A DNA stretch of 8,764 bases, from contig JAKBAL010000061.1 in assembly GCA_021809225.1 (NCBI GenBank), positions 1-8,764 on the forward strand, written 5' to 3'. Made by a program: the position numbers and the translations under genes. Every line of letters begins with the position of its first letter. Position 1 is the stretch's first letter. The DNA comes from Pseudomonadota bacterium (lineage in GTDB: Bacteria > Pseudomonadota > Alphaproteobacteria > UBA9655). The notes under the pieces are model-generated. The model had not been told where the DNA came from and did no database searches. It saw only the letters and a list, made by a program, of their open reading frames with translations. This document shows, in pieces, positions 1 through 6,252 of the stretch.

Positions 1-210
1 ATCTTGACGCCCTCCCGTGATGACAAGGCCATCAATGAGAGAGAGGTAATCGCTGATAAGGTTTAAGTCATGGGCGAGAGGGAAGGGAATGCCGCCTGCG
101 TTTGCGATGGATGAACAATAGTTCTCGCGCAACGCATACCAAGGGTATTCTGTATAGCCGCCAGCTTCTTCTGCATCTAATGTGATACCGATAAGAGGTT
201 TCTTAATCAT
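1..210 (-). CDS. gamma-glutamyl-GABA hydrolase-type class I glutamine amidotransferase (peptidase C26), 5' part only
   Basis: The reverse strand reads 70 codons from an ATG at 210-208 to the left edge without a stop. It begins MIKKPLIGIT and continues with YPWYALRENY (residues 22-31), an AGGIPFPL stretch (38-45) and LIDGLVITGG (58-67). This N-terminal pattern (PLIGIT, WYALRENY, GGIP, DGL-TGG) is typical of the PuuD/peptidase C26 family. Known members hydrolyse gamma-glutamyl amide bonds such as gamma-glutamyl-GABA in the cytoplasm. The nucleophilic Cys and the His/Glu of the triad lie beyond the window, so activity cannot be judged. An AGGA Shine-Dalgarno (219-216) sits about 5 nt before the ATG and supports this start. 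It is divergent from lysK. After TGG the family usually has a residue pattern like (G/A)FD-DP; here the visible end is RQD, slightly unusual. The family call is firm, the substrate is not known. Confidence 0.85.
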   Translation of the reverse strand, partial: MIKKPLIGITLDAEEAGGYTEYPWYALRENYCSSIANAGGIPFPLAHDLNLISDYLSLIDGLVITGGRQD

Positions 211-229
211 TACAATCCTATAAAATATT

Positions 230-304
230 GGGTTTTTGAATAAACCCTTTCTTTCCCTTTTAAAAAGAGTAAAATAATAAACCAGTTTATGTTTCTAAAG
301 GGTT
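230..304 (+). promoter_or_regulatory. lysK leader with mutually exclusive pairings, one covering the ribosome binding site
   Basis: Three complementary segments are visible. GGGTTT (230-235) can pair with AAACCC (242-247) across a 6-nt loop. AACCCTTT (243-250) is also a perfect 8-nt complement of AAAGGGTT (297-304), which contains the lysK Shine-Dalgarno AAAGGG just before the ATG at 309. The two pairings share 243-247 and exclude each other. A further dyad, ATAAAC-CA-GTTTAT, lies at 277-290. If transcription starts upstream of 243, this could act as a translational switch. No clear promoter fixes the start: a TATAAA at 219-224 would place it near 231, but it lacks a convincing -35. With a start downstream of 250 the structure could not form. 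The pairings are seen; the regulatory role is inference. Confidence 0.3.
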
Positions 305-308
305 AAAA

Positions 309-1874
309 ATGCAAGATCTCTTTCCGCTCATTCAAACATCTACAGCTTGGCCCTTTGAAGAAGCACGCAAAATTTTGCATCGCCTTGATGGCAAATTGCC
401 TTCAAAGGGCTATGTTTTATTTGAAACAGGGTATGGACCGTCAGGGCTCCCTCATATTGGTACTTTCGGAGAAGTCGTGCGCACGACGATGGTTCAGCAA
501 GCCTTTACTCTTCTTTCCGATATTCCCACAAAATTGTATGCAATTTCTGATGATATGGATGGAATGCGAAAGATCCCCGACAATATTCCAAACCCTGATA
601 TGATGCGTCTGCATCTTGGCAAACCTTTAACACGTATTCCTGATCCTTTTGGCACACATGAAAGCTTTGGTCACCATAACAATGCCCGTCTCAGAGCATT
701 TTTGGATGCTTTTGGCTTTCAATATGAATTTATGAGCTCTTCTGATTGTTATTCTTCAGGTCGATTTGATCCGATGCTTCGTGCTGTTCTCACCCATTAC
801 GATGAAATCATGAATGTCATTTTGCCAACTCTAAGAGCAGAGAGACGGGCAACTTATAGTCCTTTTTTGCCTGTTTGTGAGGAAACGGGTCATGTTTTAC
901 AAGTGCCCATTGTCGAACGAAATGAAGAAGCAGGAACCATTACGTATCAACGTGAAGATGGAAAGCGAATTGAAACAATCGTCACGGGGGGGCATTGTAA
1001 ACTTCAGTGGAAGGTGGATTGGGGAATGCGCTGGGCTGCCTTTGACGTTGATTACGAAATGTCAGGCAAGGATCATATTGAAACTGTCAGATTATCAAGC
1101 CAAGTGTGTAAAATTTTGGGTTGTCAGCCCCCTGAAGGGTTTAACTATGAACTTTTCTTGGATGCAGATGGGACAAAGATTTCAAAATCAAAAGGGAACG
1201 GTCTTACGATTGAAGAATGGTTACGCTACGCGCCTAAGGAAAGCTTAGCCTATTTTATGTATCAATCTCCGCGCAAAGCAAAGCGCCTTTACTTTGATGT
1301 CATTCCTCGAGCTGTTGATGAATATTTAAGCTTTCTTGAAAAATTTCCAGAGCAATCTCTTGATCAAAAGCTTAATAATCCCGTTTGGCATGTCCATAAT
1401 GGCAAGCCACCTCGGGAAGAGCTTCCCTTAAGCTTCGGAATTTTGCTTAATTTGGCCAGTGTCTGTAATACGGAGGATAAAAATGTCCTGTGGGGATTTA
1501 TTAGCCGGTATGCCCCCAATGCAAGTCCTGAAACCATGCCAATGGTGGATCATCTCGTTAACTATGCCATTGCTTATTACCGAGATTTCGTCAAGCCTCA
1601 TAAACATTATCGTGCTCCTACAACGGAAGAAAGGAAAGCCCTGACAGATCTAGCACAAAGTCTTTCCGGACTCTCAAAAGATCCCGAGAGCATTCAAACG
1701 GAGGTTTTTGAGGTGGGAAAACGCCATAACTATACAAATTTACGGGAATGGTTTAAAGCGCTTTATCAAATCTTGCTTGGACAAGATGAAGGTCCTCGGA
1801 TGGGTTCGTTTATAGCTCTTTATGGTCTTCAAGAAACTGTAGATTTAATTCAAAAGGCATTAAAGAAAGACTGA
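309..1874 (+). CDS. lysK: lysyl-tRNA synthetase, class I (LysRS-I)
   Basis: Cytoplasmic enzyme that charges tRNA-Lys with lysine using ATP. At 521 aa it has the usual length for the bacterial class I form. The Rossmann catalytic core carries the HIGH-type motif PHIGTFGE (residues 48-55) and the KMSKS-type motif TKISKSKGNG (289-298); these two motifs distinguish it from the unrelated class II LysRS. Between them lies the conserved block running from DWGMRW (237-242) to SGKDH (252-256). Residues from about 300 on form the predicted helical anticodon-binding region, starting with EEWLRYAPKES. The ATG at 309 follows AAAGGG (297-302) with about 6 nt spacing. Class I LysRS is the standard form in alphaproteobacteria, archaea and spirochaetes. 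The symbol lysS is also used for this gene. No frameshift or missing catalytic motif is seen. The DUF983 gene starts 13 nt downstream, suggesting co-transcription. Confidence 0.97.
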   Translation: MQDLFPLIQTSTAWPFEEARKILHRLDGKLPSKGYVLFETGYGPSGLPHIGTFGEVVRTTMVQQAFTLLSDIPTKLYAISDDMDGMRKIPDNIPNPDMMRLHLGKPLTRIPDPFGTHESFGHHNNARLRAFLDAFGFQYEFMSSSDCYSSGRFDPMLRAVLTHYDEIMNVILPTLRAERRATYSPFLPVCEETGHVLQVPIVERNEEAGTITYQREDGKRIETIVTGGHCKLQWKVDWGMRWAAFDVDYEMSGKDHIETVRLSSQVCKILGCQPPEGFNYELFLDADGTKISKSKGNGLTIEEWLRYAPKESLAYFMYQSPRKAKRLYFDVIPRAVDEYLSFLEKFPEQSLDQKLNNPVWHVHNGKPPREELPLSFGILLNLASVCNTEDKNVLWGFISRYAPNASPETMPMVDHLVNYAIAYYRDFVKPHKHYRAPTTEERKALTDLAQSLSGLSKDPESIQTEVFEVGKRHNYTNLREWFKALYQILLGQDEGPRMGSFIALYGLQETVDLIQKALKKD

Positions 1875-1887
1875 GGAGCTGCCCTCT

Positions 1888-2247
1888 ATGTCCAGTTATG
1901 ATGTTTCTTGGCTTACGGCTCTTCTGCGCGGATTTCTTCGGCAGTGTCCGCATTGTGGAGAAGGACACTTATTCCAAGGCTATTTAACACCCCAAGAAAA
2001 ATGTGCAGTCTGCGGCTTAAACTTTAACCAGTTAAATGCAGATGATGGACCAGCCTATATCACGATGGGACTCGTGTGTCTTTTTATTGTTCCCTTCTTT
2101 TTTATCACCCAAGCTCTTTATGAGCCTTCTTTAGGCCTAGCGCTTATGGTTAGTTTGCCTTTAACGCTGGTGATTATTCTCGGCCTTCTGCCCTTAATCA
2201 AGGGAGCCTTTATGGCAGCGTTATGGAAGAGTAAAAATGACAAGTAG
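1888..2247 (+). CDS. DUF983 family small membrane protein with zinc ribbon
   Basis: A 119-aa protein. The N-terminal cytosolic part has two CxxC knuckles, CPHCG (Cys20, Cys23) and CAVCG (Cys39, Cys42), a four-Cys zinc ribbon. The family-typical DDGPAY follows (52-57). Two hydrophobic segments come next, about residues 58-77 and 84-105, joined by a short loop containing YEP. This order, with GEGHLF after the first knuckle, is the DUF983 signature. The family is widespread in alphaproteobacteria and has no firmly established function. The start is supported by GAGGAG (1873-1878), 9 nt before the ATG; this Shine-Dalgarno overlaps the lysK stop codon. The 13-nt gap to lysK makes one transcription unit likely, but does not by itself imply a shared function. 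The C-terminus is short and basic (WKSKNDK). Confidence 0.9.
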   Translation: MSSYDVSWLTALLRGFLRQCPHCGEGHLFQGYLTPQEKCAVCGLNFNQLNADDGPAYITMGLVCLFIVPFFFITQALYEPSLGLALMVSLPLTLVIILGLLPLIKGAFMAALWKSKNDK

Positions 2248-2328
2248 ACAGTGTAGGTTCGCTTTTAAGTTTTTTTATAATCCTTATCGCCAAATTGGCC
2301 AAATTCTTTAAGTTCCTAGAACAAAAGC

Positions 2329-2350
2329 TTAGGCGTTGCCTGATATTTTT
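2329..2350 (+). terminator. weak intrinsic terminator candidate after lysK-DUF983
   Basis: TTAGGC (2329-2334), loop GTT, GCCTGA (2338-2343) form a 6-bp stem with one G-T wobble, followed directly by TATTTTT (2344-2350). It lies about 80 nt after the DUF983 stop and has the right orientation to end the lysK transcript. The stem is short and the T tract is interrupted, so termination efficiency is uncertain. Confidence 0.4.
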
Positions 2351-2372
2351 AATCCCCATTTTCAATGGGATT
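2351..2372. repeat. hairpin-forming inverted repeat
   Basis: AATCCCCATT (2351-2360) and AATGGGATT (2364-2372) pair over 9 bp with a single bulged C (2354) and a TTC loop. It immediately follows the T tract of the preceding hairpin. No T run follows on either strand, so it is not a simple terminator. It might protect a 3' end or be part of the leader of the DUF4167 gene; the role is unknown. Confidence 0.4.
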
Positions 2373-2425
2373 TATGGAACAAATAGAAAATCAATAAAAA
2401 AAGCTTGCAAAATCTATCTTAATAG

Positions 2426-2433
2426 TTAACCAT
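2426..2433 (+). promoter_or_regulatory. possible CtrA half-site upstream of the DUF4167 gene
   Basis: The octamer TTAACCAT resembles the TTAAC half of the alphaproteobacterial CtrA box (TTAA-N7-TTAAC). A second TTAA lies only 3 nt upstream (2419-2422), not at the canonical 7-nt spacing. A GAATC, which matches the CcrM methylation target GANTC, lies at 2457-2461. In A/T-rich DNA an isolated octamer can occur by chance, so this is a weak call made only because chpT shows that a CtrA-type phosphorelay probably exists in this organism. Confidence 0.2.
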
Positions 2434-2439
2434 ATAAGA

Positions 2440-2456
2440 GAAAGAGGACCTCTTTC
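2440..2456. repeat. 17-bp palindrome (8-bp arms, 1-nt centre)
   Basis: GAAAGAGG (2440-2447), A (2448), CCTCTTTC (2449-2456) form a perfect inverted repeat. Just upstream is TATAAG (2433-2438), a possible -10 element without a well spaced -35. The site could be an operator or, in RNA, a 7-bp hairpin with a GAC loop. It lies 65-81 nt before the DUF4167 start codon. Confidence 0.5.
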
Positions 2457-2473
2457 GAATCCAATGCTAATCT

Positions 2474-2489
2474 ATTCCTTTAAAGGAAT
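2474..2489. repeat. 16-bp perfect palindrome before DUF4167
   Basis: ATTCCTTTAAAGGAAT reads identically on both strands. Its centre is about 33-34 bp from the centre of the palindrome at 2440-2456, close to three helical turns. It ends 31 nt before the DUF4167 ATG. With no unpaired centre it is more likely a protein-binding dyad in DNA than a stable RNA hairpin. Confidence 0.5.
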
Positions 2490-2520
2490 GTGAGTGTAAA
2501 CATCAACATAGAAGATAGTT

Positions 2521-2859
2521 ATGAAACAAGCTGGTTATTCCAAGCGGCCCCCGAGCCGTTCTTCTGAGCGCCATAGGCAACATCACAAATCATCAAATGG
2601 AGATTTCAACGATGGGAAGAGCCGTGGCAATCCTCAACAATCTGTCGAAAGATATCTTACTCTTGCACGCGATGCAGCCTCATCAGGAGATCCTATATCT
2701 GCCGAAAATTATTACCAGTACGCGGATCACTATTATCGTCTAGCTCTAGCTAGTCGCATTTCTCGTGCTCCCCGTCCTGAAAAATTTGGTGAAGAGAAAG
2801 CCCCCGCTTCACTCCCTATAGAAAACACTCCTGAACCCATTGGAACAATGAACAGTTAA
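2521..2859 (+). CDS. DUF4167 domain protein
   Basis: A 112-aa protein with a basic, low-complexity N-terminus (residues 1-40, rich in Arg, Ser, His, Lys and Asn). The conserved core at about 40-78 contains SVERYLTLARDAASSGD, then AENYYQYADHYYR with its paired aromatic residues. The tail is Pro/Glu-rich and probably disordered. The core pattern (YL-LARDA-SGD---AENY-QHA-HYYR) is that of DUF4167, an alphaproteobacterial family of unknown function. The basic disordered N-terminus suggests nucleic-acid binding, which is inference. An in-frame TAG at 2509-2511 leaves the ATG at 2521 as the first plausible start; the Shine-Dalgarno is weak (AGAAGA near 2510-2515). In many alphaproteobacteria this family lies next to prmC/prfA, which are not beside it here. 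It stands alone behind a leader with two palindromes. Confidence 0.88.
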   Translation: MKQAGYSKRPPSRSSERHRQHHKSSNGDFNDGKSRGNPQQSVERYLTLARDAASSGDPISAENYYQYADHYYRLALASRISRAPRPEKFGEEKAPASLPIENTPEPIGTMNS

Positions 2860-2872
2860 TGACCAAGGTCAT
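2859..2872 (+). terminator. small dyad at the DUF4167 stop codon, possible terminator
   Basis: ATGACC-AA-GGTCAT begins on the last base of the TAA stop and gives a 5-bp stem with a 4-nt loop in RNA, followed by CTTTATTG. The stem is short and the tail is poor in consecutive T, so it is at best a weak terminator. Confidence 0.2.
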
Positions 2873-2881
2873 CTTTATTGA

Positions 2882-3034
2882 CTTGTGAGACATTTTAAGA
2901 ATGATGAGCATTTAGGCTGGAATTATCTCAAAGGAACGTTAAGTGATATGATCAACGCAACCCTTTCAGGCATTGGTCACAGCTTCACACTTCTTCTCCG
3001 TCGAATTAGGGAATTTTTGTTATTTTATACATGA
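2882..3034 (+). pseudogene. possible C-terminal remnant of an IS630-type DDE transposase
   Basis: Between an in-frame TGA (2879-2881) and a TGA at 3032-3034 there are 50 open codons. They include KNDEHLGWNYLKGTLSD (from 2897) and end LLRRIREFLLFYT. The pattern Asp-Glu, a short gap, W-NYLKG, then a helix ending RRIR resembles the C-terminal catalytic-Glu region of IS630/Tc1-mariner family transposases, which typically read NPDE--WNYLKG there. Nothing recognisable of the rest of the transposase is present upstream, so it would be a dead fragment left by deletion. In another frame just before it, TKVIFIDL (starting ACC at 2862) could be a scrap of an earlier strand, but this is too short to use. 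No terminal inverted repeats were found. The similarity is from memory of the family, not from a search. Confidence 0.4.
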
Positions 3035-3150
3035 TTTTTGCAAGAGATTCTTAAATATGGCTTCTTAACAATCGACTAAAAAAACACACGAACATTACCC
3101 ACACCACATTCTGTTCATCCTCATACCTCTACCCTAGAGATTCGGAGACG
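3035..3150. other. non-coding spacer downstream of the RND gene
   Basis: No gene is supported here. The heptamer TTCTTAA occurs twice, 17 nt apart (within 3050-3075). A run of seven A (3078-3084) would be a T7 tract for the leftward RND transcript, but no stable stem precedes it, so I do not call a terminator. Confidence 0.4.
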
Positions 3151-6100
3151 CTAATGATGACCTTCATCATGGAGTTCTTCTAAACGACGACTCCTGCTTA
3201 AATACGTATACACAACTGGAATTACAAAAAGGGTAAACAGAGTCCCAACACTCATTCCTCCAACAATCACAAGACCAATCTGTTCTCGTGTTTCTGCACC
3301 CGCACCGCTCGAATAAGCCAATGGCACAGCCCCAAAAACCATTGCAAAAGTAGTCATGAGAATAGGTCTTAACCGCAAGCGTGAAGCTTCAATCACAGCT
3401 TCGTATGCGGATTTTCCATCTTGCTGCAATTTGTTGGCAAAATCAACAATAAGAATTCCATGTTTAGTAATCAATCCTATCAAAGTAACAAGTCCAATTT
3501 GACTATAAATATTTAAAGTTCCATTCGGCACTACCCATAAGGTAAAGACAGCCCCTGCTAAAGACAATGGCACACTCAGAATAATAATAAAAGGATCAAT
3601 AAAGCTTTCAAATTGTGCAGCCATCACTAAAAATATAAAGGCAATAGCCAGCCCAAAAATGAGATAAATTGTATAGGTTTCTTTTAAGAAATCCCTAGTT
3701 TCTCCCGAAACTGTCGTCTGGTATCCATCGGGCAGAATTTTAGTTGCAATCCCCTTGATATCATTAAGAACCTGCCCTAAACCATATCCTTCTTTTAAAG
3801 TTGCATCCAACGTTGCAGAGCGCATGCCATCAAAGTGGTAAATTTCTGGGGTTGTGGTTACGGCCACTATTTTCACAATATCAGAAAGAGGAACGATCGT
3901 TTCTTTTCCTGCTCTTGAACCTCGCACTGTCATATCCAATACATCTTGCGCCGACCTACGGAATTTTTCACCCACCCAAACACGCACAGGGTATTGTTTG
4001 TTTTCCCTTTCAAAGGTTGTCGAACGACGCCCGCCAATTAATGTATCCAAAGTCTGAGCAATAACATCTGGTTCAACACCTAAGGTGGACGCTTTTTCAG
4101 CATCTACTTGCACCTTATAATCTTGACCAGGCTGCCCCGTATCAGGTTGGACTCTATCAATTCCAGGATGCTGGAGCATCACTTTCCAAATTTTTTCCAT
4201 TTGCTGCACTAAATCTTCGTATGAGCGCGTCGTTTGAATCACAAAGGACAGATCATACCCACTTCCTCCTCCAATTGCCGAACGACTTCGACATCGTGAC
4301 TTCACCTCAAGACCAATAATTTTATCAAGTTCAGGTGCTATCGCCTTCTGAATATCACTACAACTTCTGGTTCTGTTTTCCCACAACGTCATCGTATTCT
4401 GTGACTGAGTATAATCACTCACCTGAACAATGGTCATTCGTTTAGTAAGCTCTGGAACCGCAGCAAGCACTTGATCCATCTGCAGAGCATATCTTTCAAT
4501 ATAGTTTAAATTTCTTCCATAGGGAGGAAGCGCTGTAGCTATGAGAACACCTTGATCTTCAGCAGGTGTCAGCTCACGCCTCAATTGAAATACCGCAAGA
4601 TATAGGCCGATTAAAGCAACAACAAGACCACCTATAGCAACCCATAATCGTTTGTGTAAAATGCGTGTTAAAAGGTTGCCATATCCCTGATCTAGTTTAT
4701 CTAGCCATTGACCCATTTTATCTGAAAAAGCTTGATAAGCTCGAGAAAACCTATTATTTGCATGTGTTTCATGATCATGCGAAACAAGCAATTGAGCACA
4801 CATCATCGGCGTTAAGGTTAAGGCTACAAATCCTGAAATAAGCACTGCCCCTACAAGAGTCATGGCAAATTCAGTAAACAGCTTTCCGGTTATTCCACTT
4901 GAAAGGGCAACAGGAGCATAAACAGCAGCCAATGTTAGTGTCATAGCAATAACAGCAAAACTAATTTCTTTTGCCCCGCGAATTGCGGCCGCCTTTGGTT
5001 TCATTCCCTCTTCGATATAGCGATAAATATTTTCAAGCACAACAATAGCATCATCCACAACAAGACCAATAGCCAAGACAAGTGCAAGGAGGGTCAAGAT
5101 GTTAATTGTAAATCCAAGAACAAACATTAATGCAAAGGCACCAATTAAAGAGACGGGAATCGTCACAAGAGGGATCAGAGAAGCCCGTATCGATCTTAAA
5201 AAGAAAAAGACAACAAAAATCACAAGAAAAATGGCTTCCCAAATGGTTCGATAAACATGTTCAATAGATTTTTGAATAAAGACTGTTTGATCTGAAGAAA
5301 TTTCAATATATGTTCCAGAGGGGAGACGCTCCCTAATTTGCGCAACTTTTTCTTCAATCCCTTTCTTAACAAGTAAAGGATTAGCAACCGATTTTTTAAC
5401 AATTCCAATACTTACTGCATTTTTGTCATTATAACGTGAAGAAAAACGTTTATCCTCCGAGTCAAGTTTAGCATATCCCACATCCTTCAAACGAATAATG
5501 CGACCTTCTCGTTCTGCAATAATCATTGCATTGAATTGATTTGACGTTGTCAGAGGAACCGTTGTCGTGACCGTAAATTCTCGTTCTTCCCCTGAAATAC
5601 GTCCTGCTGGCTTAATTATATTTTGTCGTTTTAAAGCTGCAGCTACATCTGTTGCTGTAATTTTATATGCATTGAGTCGAACAGGATCTAAGACGAGGTG
5701 CATTTCTAAATTGCCCCCTCCCATAACTTCCACACTCGCAACACCTTTAATTGTTTCAAGTTCACTTTCTAAAAATCTATGAGCATAGTCAGCCAACTCA
5801 GTGACATCCTTTTTATCACTATATAGCGAGAGATAAATTAAAGGTGCAGCGTCAGCATCAGCTTTTGTAATCAAAGGGTCTTGAGCATCATCAGGAAGTT
5901 GATTTCTCACCTTTTGCAGGCGATCACGAACATCGGCTGCAGCAAGGTCAATATTACGATCTACCTTAAAATTTAACTTAATACTACTGTTTTCCGTATC
6001 ACTTCTTGAGGTCATGTAATCAAGACCTTCAATTCCTCCTAAGGCTTCCTCCAAAGGTCGTGTTAACTGAGCTTCAATAATTTGAGGACTTGCTCCCTCA

Positions 6101-6252
6101 AGAGACGTTCTAACAGTAATAATGGGCTTATCAACTTCAGGAAATTGCCTCAGTGTCAAACGCGTGTAGGAAACACCCCCAATCATTAAAATAATAACGG
6201 TCATAACAGTTGATAAAACGGGACGACGTATGAGAAGTTCTATAAATTTCAT
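3151..6252 (-). CDS. RND-family multidrug efflux pump, inner-membrane permease (HAE1, AcrB/MexB-like)
   Basis: Proton-driven exporter subunit, 1033 aa, full family length. Layout: TM1 at about residues 10-30; periplasmic porter loop about 35-335; TM2-TM6 about 336-490; TM7 about 535-555; second periplasmic loop to about 860; TM8-TM12 to about 1018. The proton relay is intact: Asp400-Asp401 in TM4 (GLVVDDAIVVLENIYR), Lys930 in TM10 (LITKHGILIV), Arg960 and Thr967 in RLRPILMT, matching AcrB D407/D408, K940, R971 and T978. The Asp pair favours the drug-type HAE1 branch over the heavy-metal branch. The start ATG overlaps the adaptor stop (ATGA at 6252-6249), with GAAGAGG shortly before it, so translation is probably coupled. 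No outer-membrane factor gene lies beside it; a TolC-like protein must come from elsewhere. The substrate cannot be read from sequence. Residues 651-658 are unusually Arg/Ser/Cys-rich (KSRCRSRS from 651). Confidence 0.96.
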   Translation of the reverse strand: MKFIELLIRRPVLSTVMTVIILMIGGVSYTRLTLRQFPEVDKPIITVRTSLEGASPQIIEAQLTRPLEEALGGIEGLDYMTSRSDTENSSIKLNFKVDRNIDLAAADVRDRLQKVRNQLPDDAQDPLITKADADAAPLIYLSLYSDKKDVTELADYAHRFLESELETIKGVASVEVMGGGNLEMHLVLDPVRLNAYKITATDVAAALKRQNIIKPAGRISGEEREFTVTTTVPLTTSNQFNAMIIAEREGRIIRLKDVGYAKLDSEDKRFSSRYNDKNAVSIGIVKKSVANPLLVKKGIEEKVAQIRERLPSGTYIEISSDQTVFIQKSIEHVYRTIWEAIFLVIFVVFFFLRSIRASLIPLVTIPVSLIGAFALMFVLGFTINILTLLALVLAIGLVVDDAIVVLENIYRYIEEGMKPKAAAIRGAKEISFAVIAMTLTLAAVYAPVALSSGITGKLFTEFAMTLVGAVLISGFVALTLTPMMCAQLLVSHDHETHANNRFSRAYQAFSDKMGQWLDKLDQGYGNLLTRILHKRLWVAIGGLVVALIGLYLAVFQLRRELTPAEDQGVLIATALPPYGRNLNYIERYALQMDQVLAAVPELTKRMTIVQVSDYTQSQNTMTLWENRTRSCSDIQKAIAPELDKIIGLEVKSRCRSRSAIGGGSGYDLSFVIQTTRSYEDLVQQMEKIWKVMLQHPGIDRVQPDTGQPGQDYKVQVDAEKASTLGVEPDVIAQTLDTLIGGRRSTTFERENKQYPVRVWVGEKFRRSAQDVLDMTVRGSRAGKETIVPLSDIVKIVAVTTTPEIYHFDGMRSATLDATLKEGYGLGQVLNDIKGIATKILPDGYQTTVSGETRDFLKETYTIYLIFGLAIAFIFLVMAAQFESFIDPFIIILSVPLSLAGAVFTLWVVPNGTLNIYSQIGLVTLIGLITKHGILIVDFANKLQQDGKSAYEAVIEASRLRLRPILMTTFAMVFGAVPLAYSSGAGAETREQIGLVIVGGMSVGTLFTLFVIPVVYTYLSRSRRLEELHDEGHH

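Noticed and set aside
877..1248. A 123-codon frame inside lysK in another phase.
   Set aside because: The lysK frame carries all expected class I motifs across this stretch; the alternate frame shows no domain.
2948..3034. A 28-codon ATG frame (MINATLSGIG...) with an AAGGA 12 nt upstream, possibly a small hydrophobic toxin-like peptide.
   Set aside because: The same frame continues upstream of the ATG with transposase-like sequence (DEHLGWNYLKG), so a remnant explains it better than a free-standing peptide.
3078..3084. A7 run as the T tract of a terminator for the efflux operon.
   Set aside because: No stem of useful length precedes it in the leftward transcript.
3801..4064. Open frames on the forward strand inside the RND gene.
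   Set aside because: They are antisense shadows of a gene with full-length family similarity and have no recognisable domain of their own.
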